From: CAYMZZ01 sp046297935
GTDB taxonomy: Bacteria > Bacteroidota > Bacteroidia > Chitinophagales > Chitinophagaceae
Direction of reading: 5' to 3'
Length of the DNA stretch: 64,000 nt
Assembly: GCA_046297935.1 (NCBI GenBank)
Contig: JBKBHA010000001.1
Span: 310,001 to 374,000 of the forward strand
Of this stretch, positions 18,195-27,842 are shown in pieces. The notes under the pieces were generated by a model. That model worked only from the letters and a program-made list of their open reading frames with translations, had not been told where the DNA came from and searched no databases. A program made the translations under genes and the position numbers. Numbering within the stretch: the first letter of the stretch is position 1; each line of letters opens with the position of its first letter.

Positions 18195-18908
18195 ATGAAG
18201 ACCTTTATTTTGGTTCATGGTTCCTGGCATAGTGCCTGGAACTGGCACCGTGTTGTGCCCTTGCTGGAGCGGGCCGGGCATCGGGCGCTGGCTATTGATT
18301 TGCCAGGCATGGGGCGCGACAAAACGCCGATCGGTGAAGTAAAGATGGCTGATACTGTGCAGCGCATTTGTGCATTGATTGATGAACAGCCAGGCGAAGT
18401 GATACTGGTTGGCCATAGTAAAAATGGCATCATGATTTCGCAGGCCGCCGAGTTTCGCTCACATAGAATTGAAAAGCTCGTTTACCTCGCAGCTTACCTG
18501 GTTCCGAATGGACGAACTCAGCGCGAATATTCGCTTATGGATACAGAAGGAATGTTGAAGCCGTTCATAGTGCCTGAGCCTGAATCTGCCTCGCATCGAC
18601 TAAGGCAGGAAGTTTATCGTGAAGGTTTGTATCACGATTGCGACGAGCAGATTGTAGAGTTGGCCAAGCTGTTGTTGAGTAGTGAGCCGGTTGAATCTGG
18701 GATAACGCCATTGCAGCTTAGCGAGGAGAACTATGGTCGCGTCCCGCGTGTGTATATTGAATGTACTGTAGACAGAGCCGTTACGCCTTTTATTCAGCAG
18801 AAAATGTATGGCGAAATGCCCTGTGAGAAAGTGTATAAGCTACAGGCGAGCCACTCACCCTTCTTCAGCTGTCCTGAGAAACTGGTCGAGATCTTACTGA
18901 ATTGCTAA
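18195..18908 (+). CDS. Alpha/beta hydrolase (EstC/MES-like esterase)
   Basis: 237 residues from ATG 18195; a GTG at 18165 would add ten residues but abuts the previous stop, so the ATG is preferred. The fold begins TFILVHGSWHSAWNW, with nucleophile Ser in the elbow VGHSKNG, an Asp in ECTVDRAV and the catalytic His in ASHSPF. This form resembles plant methyl-esterase/EstC-like hydrolases with small ester substrates. No signal peptide, so cytosolic. It is 29 bp after the alkyltransferase gene and may be co-transcribed; no functional link is evident. Confidence 0.88.
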   Translation: MKTFILVHGSWHSAWNWHRVVPLLERAGHRALAIDLPGMGRDKTPIGEVKMADTVQRICALIDEQPGEVILVGHSKNGIMISQAAEFRSHRIEKLVYLAAYLVPNGRTQREYSLMDTEGMLKPFIVPEPESASHRLRQEVYREGLYHDCDEQIVELAKLLLSSEPVESGITPLQLSEENYGRVPRVYIECTVDRAVTPFIQQKMYGEMPCEKVYKLQASHSPFFSCPEKLVEILLNC

Positions 18909-18926
18909 ACGCGCCGGCTGCTACAA

Positions 18927-19694
18927 TTAGTCAGTAACGATGACTCTGACGCCGGTCTTTTCAATTCGTGCAACTGTTTCTCGGCTCACTTCGTTGTCGG
19001 TAATGATATAATCCACCTGGTCAAGATTGCAAATTTTTCCCAGGCCGCGTCGGTCGAATTTAGAACTATCTGCCAGTACTACGACTGTCTGAGCCAGTCC
19101 GATCATTTTCTGATTGAGACTGGCTTCCATTATATTAGTGATCGACAAGCCGTGTTCCAGATCAATGCCATCTACTCCAATGAACAGAACACCGCAGGAT
19201 AGTTCGTCCAGGATTTTTTCTGCGAAAGAGCCCGCTGCCGAGCTCGAGCTCTGATGTACAAGACCACCCAGTTGCAGTACTTCTACATTCGGGCGATTAC
19301 AGAGCTCAAGCGAAACTTTAAGAGCTGGTGTGATGACGATGATTCTTTTTTCAGGGTGTAACTGGCGGGCCAACTCAAACACAGTGGTACCAGAACCTAT
19401 AATAATGGAGTCGTTTTGACCGATGAGGGCCAGGGCCGCCGCCGCTATTTTCTTTTTTTCGTCCGATTTTATAAACTCCTTTTCATTGATCGGTCGTTCA
19501 ATCGCATAGGGATTGTTCATGGAGCCACCACCGCGGGTACGGAACAGGAGCTTTTTTTCTTCCAGCAGTTTCAGGTCTTTGCGGATAGTTACTCCGCTTA
19601 CTTTCATTTCATCGACCAATTGAGGGATACTGACTTTTCCCTTTTCCTGTAACTTTTTGAGAATGAATTGATGGCGGTCGGTAATCGTCTTCAT
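18927..19694 (-). CDS. DeoR/GlpR-family transcriptional repressor of the SusCD-polyol locus
   Basis: 255 residues. The N-terminal winged helix (RHQFILKKLQEKGKVSIPQL, VSGVTIRKDLKLLEE) is followed by the sugar-phosphate-sensing domain with the GSGTTVFELARQL loop and the DSSKFDRRGLGKI motif. Family members are released from DNA by a phosphorylated sugar or polyol, which fits the two FGGY kinases at the far end of the locus. The gene is divergent from susC, and the shared 400-bp gap holds six TGTTTA repeats that are candidate operators (see the separate entry). It should repress both itself and the catabolic operon. Confidence 0.93.
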   Translation of the reverse strand: MKTITDRHQFILKKLQEKGKVSIPQLVDEMKVSGVTIRKDLKLLEEKKLLFRTRGGGSMNNPYAIERPINEKEFIKSDEKKKIAAAALALIGQNDSIIIGSGTTVFELARQLHPEKRIIVITPALKVSLELCNRPNVEVLQLGGLVHQSSSSAAGSFAEKILDELSCGVLFIGVDGIDLEHGLSITNIMEASLNQKMIGLAQTVVVLADSSKFDRRGLGKICNLDQVDYIITDNEVSRETVARIEKTGVRVIVTD

Positions 19695-19755
19695 TTGATA
19701 AAGTTTGGCAATACAAATTTGTTGATAAGTTTTAATATTTTAATCTGTTCCGAAA

Positions 19756-20077
19756 TGTTTACTTTTTAATAATTCAGACCCGTGACGATCGGCAGCAGTA
19801 AACTTTAATTTCCTTTCTTTTTATTTAATTTTGTTTAATTACTTTAAGTTTTGTTACATTTGTTTACAAAGCTGGAGGAAATTAAAGCGAAATTCTGCTT
19901 TTATTTTCAATTTCCGGCAGCGATTGCTCTTTTCTTCGCTTGATTTTCCTAATGATTTGTTTACTGGCAGGTAATAATTTGTTTAAATACCGATCATTTA
20001 TTTGCAGTATTCAATTCAGTTTTCTGCAAAATGAAAGAAAATTAAAGTAATTGATGGCGTTGAAAATTTATGTTTAC
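19756..20077 (+). promoter_or_regulatory. Array of six TGTTTA(C) direct repeats, candidate DeoR operators
   Basis: Within the DeoR-susC gap TGTTTA occurs on the plus strand at 19756, 19832, 19861, 19958, 19980 and 20071; four copies continue to TGTTTAC and most are preceded by T runs. A related AGTTTAC lies on the other strand at 19798-19804. The copies at 19832 and 19861 overlap the -33 and -7 promoter elements. Binding by the DeoR protein is inferred. Confidence 0.6.
19830..19862 (+). promoter_or_regulatory. Promoter of the SusCD-polyol operon (TTTG-N21-TACATTTG)
   Basis: TTTG at 19830-19833 and an exact TAnnTTTG at 19855-19862 are spaced by 21 bp. This leaves a leader of roughly 225 nt before the susC start, in which three further TGTTTA repeats lie. 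Confidence 0.7.
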
Positions 20078-20094
20078 CAAAAACTAAAGCTATT

Positions 20095-23000
20095 ATGAAA
20101 AAGAGACACTGCCGGGTCTGCAGGCAGCCATTCGGTCTGGCAAGAAAGCACCAGGCGGGCTGGTTACTCGGTCTTCTATGGACCATCCTTTCAGCGTTGC
20201 CAGCTGCGGCGCAATCAAAAACCGTATCGGGTAAGATAACTGACGAGAACCAGTTGCCTGTGGAAGGAGCGAGTGTGAGCATTAAAGGTGCTGGCACCGG
20301 CACCAGCAGTAATGCTGATGGCTTCTACTCTATTGAGGTGAAAGCTGAGGGCACGGTGCTCGTCTTTTCCAATGTAGGTTATCTGGACCAGGAGGTACCG
20401 GTGGGCAGCAACAATTCGATCAACGTGACACTTCAGAAAGATGTGGCCGGACTGAATGAAGTGGTAGTAGTTGCCTATGGAACCCAGAAAAAATCCAATG
20501 TAACCGGTGCGGTTTCTACCATTAGCAGCAGCCAGATCGAACGCCGTCCAAACGTTTCCACATCGGCGGCCTTGCAGGGCCTGGCGCCGGGGGTAACAGT
20601 CACTTCGCAAACGGGTGCTCCGGGTGGAGACGGCGCTCAAATCCGAATAAGAGGGATCAACTCTTTCGGAGGATCAAGCAGTAATCCCCTGGTAATAATC
20701 GATGGGGTAGCAGGCAACATCGATGATGTTGACTTCAACCTGATCGAATCTATTTCCGTTTTGAAAGATGCCGCCTCTTCAGCAATCTACGGATCACGCG
20801 CGGCTAACGGAGTAATTCTTATCACAACCAAGAGAGCCAAAGACCGCTTGTCGGTAAACTATCGGGGCTATGTAGGACAGCAAAAGGCAACGGCGATTCC
20901 CAAAGTGACGGATGGTCTTACCTATATGCGCGTGTTCAATGAAGCCAGCATGAATGATAATGGAATGGAAATTTATAGTCCTCAGGACATTGAAAATTTC
21001 CGTCAGAGCTATGAAGCAAATCCCGCCAACTACGACTGGCAGGATGCCATATTTCAGGGCAATGGACTCACTCAAAACCATTTCGTATCTCTCATGGCCA
21101 ATACCGGAATCGTAAAGGTAGCGCCATCGCTCAGCTATGTTGAACAACAGGGTCTGATTCGAAACACCAATTTCAAGCGCTATACTTTTCGAAACAACCT
21201 CGATATCACACCCAACGAAAAGTTCAACATCAAGTTTGATGTGGCAGTGACGAATAAAAACCGGCTGCAGATTGCTGATGAAGGCACGATCTGGAATTAT
21301 CTCGGACGTATGCCGACCAATATCCCCATTCGCTATGGTGATTTATGGTCCGACGGCTGGGTTAAGATCAACCCGGTGGGATATATTGAGGATGGCGGAA
21401 ACCGTATAACCAATAACCTGGAGTTTTGGGGAAATCTGAGCCTCACGTATAAACCCGTCAACTGGTTATCGCTTACCGGTATGTTCGCACCCCGGTACGT
21501 AACCCGCAATGTTCATTTGTTTCGCAAGAGTCTGATGACCTATTTCGAAGACGGCTCAGAAGCAGGCGCAGCAAATACATTTACTGAACTTACGGAAGCC
21601 GCTTATCGCTATTTCTATGGTACCTACCAATTTCAGGCAACGGCTCAGCAAAGATTTGGTGATCACAGCTTCAGCCTGCTTGGTGGCGCTTCTCGCGAAA
21701 CCTTTGATGAAAAATACCTTTCAGGATATCGTCGCAACTTCACGTACGACACTTACGAAGTACTGGCTGCCGGCGCCGACAACGAAACAAAAGACAACAA
21801 CGGCTTACATGATCAATGGTTGCTGGTTTCCACTTTTGGTCGACTTAATTATAACTACAAAGGAAAATATCTTTTTGAAGCGAATCTCCGGTACGACGGT
21901 ACATCGCGTTTTATTGGCGATAATCAGTGGGCAGCATTCCCTTCTTTTTCTGCAGGCTGGCTCATTTCGAATGAATCCTTTATGGATGATCTCCGTCCGG
22001 TGATCAAAGCCCTGAAGCTTCGTGCTTCCTGGGGTAAGCTCGGTAACCAGAACCTTGGATCATCCTACTATCCTTTCTCCGAACCATTGTCGCTAAGCAG
22101 CGTATCGATGGGTGGAAATATTTACCAGATGATTACGCAAACCACCCTCTCGAATCCCGCGTTGCGCTGGGAAGAAACTGTCATGAAAGGAATTGGTCTG
22201 GATGCGAATCTTTTCAACAAGCTATCTGTTACATTCGACTGGTACGACAAAAAGACTGATGGTATTCTTCTTAAACTAAATACTTCGCAGTTGACCGGAC
22301 TGAATCCTCCCTATCAGAATGCTGCGGTAGTAAGCAACAAAGGCTGGGAGTTCGCAGCCAGATATGATAACAAGTGGGGCGATTTTCAATTGGGTGTAGG
22401 GGTGAACCTCTCCGATGTAAAGAACGAAATCCTCGACATGAAAGGTCAATCTTCCGGTGATCTCCTTCGCCAACAGGAAGGTTATCCAATCAATTCGATA
22501 TATGGTTATATCGCAGACGGATTGTATCAATCGCAGGAAGAGATTAATAATGGCCCGGTACAGATCGGAACGTTTAAGCCAGGCGATGTGAGGTATCGCG
22601 ACATTGCCGGTGCATTTGATTCGGACGGTAAACCAATTGCCGATGGAAAAATTACGGATGCTGACAAAGTGATCATTGGCAGTACCATTCCGCGTTATAC
22701 TTACGGAGCAAACGTAGACCTCGGCTGGAAAGGTTTCCGATTTAGCGCATTCATGCAGGGTGTTGGTAAAGCCGATGGTTATCTGAATGCGCATTATGTA
22801 ATACCTGCGGCCAATTCAAGCGCTATCAAACCCTGGCAGCTCGACTATTGGTCGGCCGATAATACTGATGCAAGCCTGCCCAGAGTTTCCATTACTTCTT
22901 CCAATAATACTCAAAATTCTACACTGTGGATGCGGAGCGCGGCCTATTTCCGACTCAAAAACGTGCAACTGGGTTATGAAATTCCAAAAGCCCTTTTGAA

Positions 23001-23190
23001 GAGAATCGGCATCAATAGCGCTTATGTATATGTGAATGGACAGAACCTGTTTACCAGCACTGATTTTTATCAGGGATACGATCCGGAGATTAACTATGAT
23101 GCCGGCGCTTCCGATGGCGTTTCGCTGGGAGCCGGTAATTACTATCCTCAGGTTAAGATCTTCACATTTGGTATTGACATAAAATTCTAA
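20095..23190 (+). CDS. SusC/RagA-type TonB-dependent outer membrane transporter
   Basis: 1031 residues. A long basic signal region ends at PAAAQ; then comes the carboxypeptidase-like domain (KTVSGKITDENQLPVEGASV), the TonB-box region before VVVVAYGTQKKSNVTGAV, the plug (IRIRGINSFGGSSNPLVII-type segment, LKDAASSAIYGSRAANGVI) and a 22-strand barrel ending in FTFGIDIKF. It imports its ligand across the outer membrane with energy from TonB-ExbBD, together with the SusD lipoprotein encoded 4 bp downstream. The neighbours indicate a phosphorylated polyol or sugar ligand rather than a typical glycan, since no glycoside hydrolase is in this operon. Confidence 0.97.
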   Translation: MKKRHCRVCRQPFGLARKHQAGWLLGLLWTILSALPAAAQSKTVSGKITDENQLPVEGASVSIKGAGTGTSSNADGFYSIEVKAEGTVLVFSNVGYLDQEVPVGSNNSINVTLQKDVAGLNEVVVVAYGTQKKSNVTGAVSTISSSQIERRPNVSTSAALQGLAPGVTVTSQTGAPGGDGAQIRIRGINSFGGSSSNPLVIIDGVAGNIDDVDFNLIESISVLKDAASSAIYGSRAANGVILITTKRAKDRLSVNYRGYVGQQKATAIPKVTDGLTYMRVFNEASMNDNGMEIYSPQDIENFRQSYEANPANYDWQDAIFQGNGLTQNHFVSLMANTGIVKVAPSLSYVEQQGLIRNTNFKRYTFRNNLDITPNEKFNIKFDVAVTNKNRLQIADEGTIWNYLGRMPTNIPIRYGDLWSDGWVKINPVGYIEDGGNRITNNLEFWGNLSLTYKPVNWLSLTGMFAPRYVTRNVHLFRKSLMTYFEDGSEAGAANTFTELTEAAYRYFYGTYQFQATAQQRFGDHSFSLLGGASRETFDEKYLSGYRRNFTYDTYEVLAAGADNETKDNNGLHDQWLLVSTFGRLNYNYKGKYLFEANLRYDGTSRFIGDNQWAAFPSFSAGWLISNESFMDDLRPVIKALKLRASWGKLGNQNLGSSYYPFSEPLSLSSVSMGGNIYQMITQTTLSNPALRWEETVMKGIGLDANLFNKLSVTFDWYDKKTDGILLKLNTSQLTGLNPPYQNAAVVSNKGWEFAARYDNKWGDFQLGVGVNLSDVKNEILDMKGQSSGDLLRQQEGYPINSIYGYIADGLYQSQEEINNGPVQIGTFKPGDVRYRDIAGAFDSDGKPIADGKITDADKVIIGSTIPRYTYGANVDLGWKGFRFSAFMQGVGKADGYLNAHYVIPAANSSAIKPWQLDYWSADNTDASLPRVSITSSNNTQNSTLWMRSAAYFRLKNVQLGYEIPKALLKRIGINSAYVYVNGQNLFTSTDFYQGYDPEINYDAGASDGVSLGAGNYYPQVKIFTFGIDIKF

Positions 23191-23194
23191 GAAA

Positions 23195-24961
23195 ATGAAA
23201 AGGTTTAAGAATTTATATATCACTTCAGCCCTGGCCTTCGTGTCAATGCTGAGCTTTGTTTCCTGCGAAATTGACCGGGCATCTCTTAACGGACCCTCCA
23301 CGGGGACATTTCCGGCTACGGAGCAGGAAGCTATCATGGGTCTGTATGGAGCCTACCAGGCCATCAGTCAACTCGATGCTTCGGCCACACCCATTTGGCA
23401 CGTGATGGACAACATCACTGATATAGGGTATGCACGACCGGGCAACAACTATACTTCGCCTATTACCAGCGCCATTACAACCGACAATGCGCTGACCAAC
23501 AAGCCATGGCAATATCACTACCGTACGATTGCCCGTTGCCATACCGTGCTCGACAATCTCGACCTATTGAAAAATTCGATGACAGACGAAGCGTATAAGC
23601 AACTCGACGCCGAACTTCGATTTATCAGAGCTTATTGTTATTCTCAACTGGTAGAGCTTTATGGCGACGTGCCGTTGCTGAGGGAAGCTGTAGATCTAAG
23701 CAATGCAAACGTGCCCCGTTCGCCAAAGGAAGAAGTGACGGAATTCCTGATCAATGAGCTGACAGCAGTTGCCGATAATTTACCAGTGTCGCAGGCGCAA
23801 TTTGGCCATGTGCGCGCATCCCGGGTAGCGGCATACATGTTGAAAGCGCGTTTAGCACTCTATTCAAATCAATATACAATGGCAGCCGAAGCGGCAGCCA
23901 CAGCGTTGACGCTGGCCGATGGATTACATGACCTGACACCATTCAACAGCAGCGTAAATATTGTTGGACAGGATCACACAGCTGGCGAGCCTGACGTCTC
24001 GAATATTTTTGGACATGAAGGATTTCGTACCAGCAAGGAGTGGATATGGGTGGCAGAATACAATATTGCTGTACCCGGCAATACACATAATCGGCAATAC
24101 TATTCAGCTTCAAGGCTTGGAAAAGGCGTAGCGTACTGGGGACCTACCCAGGACCTGATCAATACCTTTCAGGCAAAGGATGGCTTACCCATTACTGAAT
24201 CACCCCTTTATGATGCAGCAAATCCTTTTGCTAATCGCGATCCCCGGCTTGATATGTATTGCGTGCGCCCTCATTCACGTTACCTTGGATATCAATTTGA
24301 ACCCAATACCAGTTTCTCCACGGTGGCAAATTACTGGCCGGTGTTAACCGGGCAGAGTGCCACGCCATCAACTGTAGCCAACAACGATGCAACCAATGCC
24401 TTTCGGTCGTTTAGTGGCTACCTGTGGCGAAAAACAGTAGATATTGCGGATTTTCCCACCACATCAGTAAGCGGTCAGTCGGATTTGAACGTGGGTATTT
24501 TCCGGCTGGCAGAATTGCTGCTGATATACGCAGAAGCAAAGATCGAAGCTAACCAGATCGATAACAGTGTGTACGAAGCTATTAATCGCATCCGTCGGCG
24601 GGCGCTAATGCCCGATCTGCCCAGTGGTCTGTCGCAGGCGGAACTACGCACAGCGCTTCGTTACGAGCGAAAAGTTGAGCTGGCTGGTGACGGTTTGCGC
24701 TGGTACGACCTGCGTCGTTGGGGTATTGCTAACGACATTATGAACGGTTATATATATCTTAACCGGTCTGCCAAGCCCTGGACCGACGGGGTATTGACGG
24801 GTTTCGATGAAAACTATACACCGATTTATAACCATGCGGTAGCTACACAATATTTCACCACGCAGGAGGTAGTGTATCGGGTAAATAAGGATGAATACTG
24901 GCCGGTGCCGAAGTCGGAAATGGATGCGAATAATAACCTCGTTCAAAATCCCGGGTATTAA
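23195..24961 (+). CDS. SusD/RagB-family outer membrane lipoprotein
   Basis: 588 residues; lipobox SFVSC with Cys24. The SusD fold shows in the TPR-like helices (AELRFIRAYCYSQLVELYGD), the LLIYAEAKIEA helix and the terminal RRWGIAND and YWPVPKSEMDANNNLVQNPGY signature. It forms the lid over the SusC barrel and binds the ligand at the cell surface. A strong terminator-like hairpin follows 12 bp after the stop, so downstream genes may be expressed at a lower level. Confidence 0.97.
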   Translation: MKRFKNLYITSALAFVSMLSFVSCEIDRASLNGPSTGTFPATEQEAIMGLYGAYQAISQLDASATPIWHVMDNITDIGYARPGNNYTSPITSAITTDNALTNKPWQYHYRTIARCHTVLDNLDLLKNSMTDEAYKQLDAELRFIRAYCYSQLVELYGDVPLLREAVDLSNANVPRSPKEEVTEFLINELTAVADNLPVSQAQFGHVRASRVAAYMLKARLALYSNQYTMAAEAAATALTLADGLHDLTPFNSSVNIVGQDHTAGEPDVSNIFGHEGFRTSKEWIWVAEYNIAVPGNTHNRQYYSASRLGKGVAYWGPTQDLINTFQAKDGLPITESPLYDAANPFANRDPRLDMYCVRPHSRYLGYQFEPNTSFSTVANYWPVLTGQSATPSTVANNDATNAFRSFSGYLWRKTVDIADFPTTSVSGQSDLNVGIFRLAELLLIYAEAKIEANQIDNSVYEAINRIRRRALMPDLPSGLSQAELRTALRYERKVELAGDGLRWYDLRRWGIANDIMNGYIYLNRSAKPWTDGVLTGFDENYTPIYNHAVATQYFTTQEVVYRVNKDEYWPVPKSEMDANNNLVQNPGY

Positions 24962-24973
24962 TTGCCCGGACAA

Positions 24974-25012
24974 CCCTTCCCGGTAACGGAATAGCCGGGA
25001 AGGGGTTTTTTC
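24974..25012 (+). terminator. Rho-independent terminator between susD and the MFS gene
   Basis: A perfect 10-bp GC-rich stem, CCCTTCCCGG at 24974-24983 with CCGGGAAGGG at 24995-25004, is followed by G and a run of six T. Read-through would attenuate expression of the catabolic genes relative to susCD. Confidence 0.85.
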
Positions 25013-25027
25013 TAATAATTCTACCGG

Positions 25028-26287
25028 ATGAAAGAACTGCTCAAACCCGAAAAGCGACGCTGGTTGATTGTAGCCGTAATTTTTTTGGCTATCGTATTCA
25101 ACTATGTGGATCGTCAGATCCTTTCGGTTTTGAAACCTGTTGTGAAGGCCGAGTTTGATATGGATGATAGTGGTTATGCTTTTATCCTGAACATTTTTAC
25201 GATTTGTTATGCGGTTATGTATCCCATAACTGGCTGGATGGTCGATCGCTTTGGTGCCGGTATCGTAATGCTGGTTGGTATTATTACCTGGTCGGTGGCC
25301 TGCATTGGTGGTGGATTATCACGAACAATTGGACAGTTCGGATTTTTCCGCGGTCTGCTTGGTGCTGCTGAACCCAGCAATTTTCCCGCGCAGTTAAAAG
25401 TGATCACCGTTTGGTTTCCCGGCAAACTGCGTGCAACCGCTAATAGTCTTTGTGTGGCGGGTAGTTCGGTAGGCGCTATCATGGCCCCACCTGTCATTGC
25501 CTGGCTGGCATTAACCTACGACTGGCATACAGCATTTATCGCGATGGGGGTTGTTGGATTAATCATCGCAGTTTTATGGAAGCTCGTTTACCGCGATCCG
25601 CCAGAACATATCAGACCGAATGAAAGTAGCGCTCTCAACACAGATTCCTCAACATCATTTAGCTGGGGTCAGCTTTGGCGTACCCGGAGCCTTTGGGGAA
25701 TACTTCTTGTTCGTTTTGTAAGCGACCCGGTATGGTATTTCTGTCTGTTCTGGCTGCCAGGTTATTTGCAGGAGGAATCAGGTCTTTCTCTGGCGCAGGT
25801 TGGCATGTTTGGCTGGATACCGTTCCTGTTTGCCGACATAGGAGCCATTGGTACCTCAGCCTGGTCCGATAAACTTGTACGTAAAGGATATGAACCACTG
25901 CGTGCAAGAAAAATTATGTTGTCGCGCGTAGCATTTCTGGCTCCCCTCTGTGCTATTACTCCATTTTTGACCAGTGCCTGGGCCACCCTCGTGGTGTTCA
26001 GTATTGTTGCTATTGCCTGCCTTAGCTGGTTGTTTACAGTGAGTGTGGTAGTAGCCGAAGCTTTTCCGGTGAAAAATGTAGCGAGCGTATTGGGGATTGC
26101 AGGCGGCTTTGGAGCACTGGGTGCCGTGATGTTTAACTATTTCGTTGGCCAGTTTATGGGTACAATCGGCGCAGAAAAAATATTCATCGCCATGGCTTTT
26201 TTACATCCGCTGGCGGTGCTGATTTTATGGGGGATGGTGAGAAAAGAGCGTAGAGACGCCATGCTTGGCGTCTCTCGCGAAACGTGA
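25028..26287 (+). CDS. MFS transporter, anion:cation symporter (ExuT-like) family
   Basis: 419 residues, 12 predicted helices. The opening FNYVDRQILSVLKPVVKAEF and the DRFGAG loop after TM2 match the family that carries hexuronates, glucarate and other organic anions, sometimes phosphorylated sugars, with protons or sodium. It should take the SusCD-imported compound across the inner membrane. The final residues RRDAMLGVSRET are encoded inside a palindromic repeat, so the natural C-terminus seems to have been replaced or extended by repeat insertion. Confidence 0.92.
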   Translation: MKELLKPEKRRWLIVAVIFLAIVFNYVDRQILSVLKPVVKAEFDMDDSGYAFILNIFTICYAVMYPITGWMVDRFGAGIVMLVGIITWSVACIGGGLSRTIGQFGFFRGLLGAAEPSNFPAQLKVITVWFPGKLRATANSLCVAGSSVGAIMAPPVIAWLALTYDWHTAFIAMGVVGLIIAVLWKLVYRDPPEHIRPNESSALNTDSSTSFSWGQLWRTRSLWGILLVRFVSDPVWYFCLFWLPGYLQEESGLSLAQVGMFGWIPFLFADIGAIGTSAWSDKLVRKGYEPLRARKIMLSRVAFLAPLCAITPFLTSAWATLVVFSIVAIACLSWLFTVSVVVAEAFPVKNVASVLGIAGGFGALGAVMFNYFVGQFMGTIGAEKIFIAMAFLHPLAVLILWGMVRKERRDAMLGVSRET

Positions 26288-26367
26288 AACCGGTAGAGAC
26301 GCCATGCCTGGCGTCTAGCCATGCCGGACGTCTCGCCATGCCTGGCGTCTCGCCATGCCTGGCGTCT
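26253..26367. repeat. Five-copy 17-bp palindromic repeat GCCATGCCTGGCGTCT(C/A)
   Basis: Copies of GCCATGCYTGGCGTCT start at 26258, 26301, 26318 (GCCATGCCGGACGTCT), 26335 and 26352; the last four are exactly 17 bp apart. The first two are extended by AGAC on the left into near-perfect hairpins (AGACGCCATGC/TTGGCGTCT). The first copy lies inside the MFS reading frame. Such gagacgcc hairpins resemble dispersed mobile repeats in Bacteroidota and cyanobacteria. Confidence 0.85.
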
Positions 26368-26426
26368 CGCCTCTCGTAAGAGCGAAAACAACATTATATC
26401 AACATGAACGAACACAATTAATAACC

Positions 26427-27821
26427 ATGATAAAGAAAGTTGCGGAGCCGGCGCGGGAAATTCCGGTACGGAAAGAAGTGGACATTCTGGTAGTTGGAGG
26501 TGGCCCTTCGGGCATCACAGCGGCCTTGGCCGCGGCCGAGGACGGATTGAACGTGATGTTGCTGGAGAGCAGAAGTTTTGTTGGCGGCAACATGACGATC
26601 GGCCTCCCCATCCTGGGTTTTCTGGGTCAAAAGGGTAACCAGATCATTAAAGGCATACCACAGAAACTAATCGACCGGCTGAAAGCAGTACAGGCTTCCA
26701 GCGAACATCGCCCCTGCCCACTGCACATGAGCCTGACACTGGTAGAGCCAGAAGCGGTGAAAACGGTGGCGCTGGAAATGCTGGTAGAAGCAGGTGTGGA
26801 AGTGATGTTCTATACTTTTTGTGCAGGCGTGGTAATGCAGGGTGATGAACTGAAAGGCGTAATCGTGGAAAGCAAAGCGGGGCGGGAAGCAATACTGGCA
26901 AAAACCATTGTTGACTGTACAGGCGATGCGGATGTAGCCTTCCGCGCGGGTGTGCCTTGCGAATACGGAAACGAACAGGGCGGGGTGCAACCACCTACAT
27001 TGATGTTTTGCCTCGGCGGAGTAGATACCGAAAAACTGCGCACCAGCGTGGCGGAAGAGCCGCGTACCTACCTGACCGACTTTATACCGGCTGAATATTT
27101 CGGACAAAACAATCAGTTTGTGCTGGTGGGCATGCGTAACCTGGTGAAAAAAGCGCAGGACGACGGCCTGCGACTTACCACAGAGCGTACCATTTTAATA
27201 ACCGGACTTCGCAAAGGCGAAGTATGGGTTAACATGACGCGCGTGAATGGAGTAAATGGTACTGACCCGGCCAGTTTAACGCACGGTGAAATTGACGGTC
27301 GTCAGCAGATACACGATATTCAAAAATACCTGATCGGTTATGTACCCGGATTTGAAAACGCCTATTTCCTAAAAACTGCTCCTTTTTTGGGAATAAGAGA
27401 AACTCGTCGCATAGAAGGCCAATACACCATGACCCGCGATGATATCATGAGCTGCCGACATTTCGAAGATGCGATTGCGGTAGCCAGTTATCCGTTGGAT
27501 ATTCACCATCCTCAGGGTGGTGGTTGTACGTTGGAATGGTGCGGCGACTGTTACGACATACCTTATCGTTCGTTGATACCCCGGAAAATAAAAAATCTTT
27601 TGGTGGCGGGTCGCTGTATTTCTACCACACACGAAGCTATGTCAGCCATTCGTGTCATGGCACCCTGCATGGCGATGGGCGAGGCGGCTGGTCGCGCAGC
27701 AAAAATGACCGTGAGGAAGAACTTACAACCGGCCGATATCGACGTGAAAGAATTGCAGGCAGAACTATTGGAAAAAGGCGCCTACCTGCGCAGTCAACGA
27801 AAGGAGCTGGCTGCGAATTGA
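26427..27821 (+). CDS. FAD-dependent oxidoreductase (FAD_oxidored family, PF12831-like)
   Basis: 464 residues from ATG 26427; the frame is open upstream to 26355 but that part is repeat DNA. The Rossmann dinucleotide site is ILVVGGGPSGITAALAAAEDG at the N-terminus, then SRSFVGGNMT, a DCTGDADVAFRAG segment near residue 165 and the C-terminal FAD contact LLVAGRCISTTHEAM. Family members oxidise hydroxyl groups of small acids or sugars, or act with unknown acceptors. The lack of a signal peptide places it in the cytosol. It lies within the polyol/phosphate locus and probably carries out one oxidation step there. Confidence 0.9.
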   Translation: MIKKVAEPAREIPVRKEVDILVVGGGPSGITAALAAAEDGLNVMLLESRSFVGGNMTIGLPILGFLGQKGNQIIKGIPQKLIDRLKAVQASSEHRPCPLHMSLTLVEPEAVKTVALEMLVEAGVEVMFYTFCAGVVMQGDELKGVIVESKAGREAILAKTIVDCTGDADVAFRAGVPCEYGNEQGGVQPPTLMFCLGGVDTEKLRTSVAEEPRTYLTDFIPAEYFGQNNQFVLVGMRNLVKKAQDDGLRLTTERTILITGLRKGEVWVNMTRVNGVNGTDPASLTHGEIDGRQQIHDIQKYLIGYVPGFENAYFLKTAPFLGIRETRRIEGQYTMTRDDIMSCRHFEDAIAVASYPLDIHHPQGGGCTLEWCGDCYDIPYRSLIPRKIKNLLVAGRCISTTHEAMSAIRVMAPCMAMGEAAGRAAKMTVRKNLQPADIDVKELQAELLEKGAYLRSQRKELAAN

Positions 27822-27842
27822 TCAAACAAAGAACGAATAACT

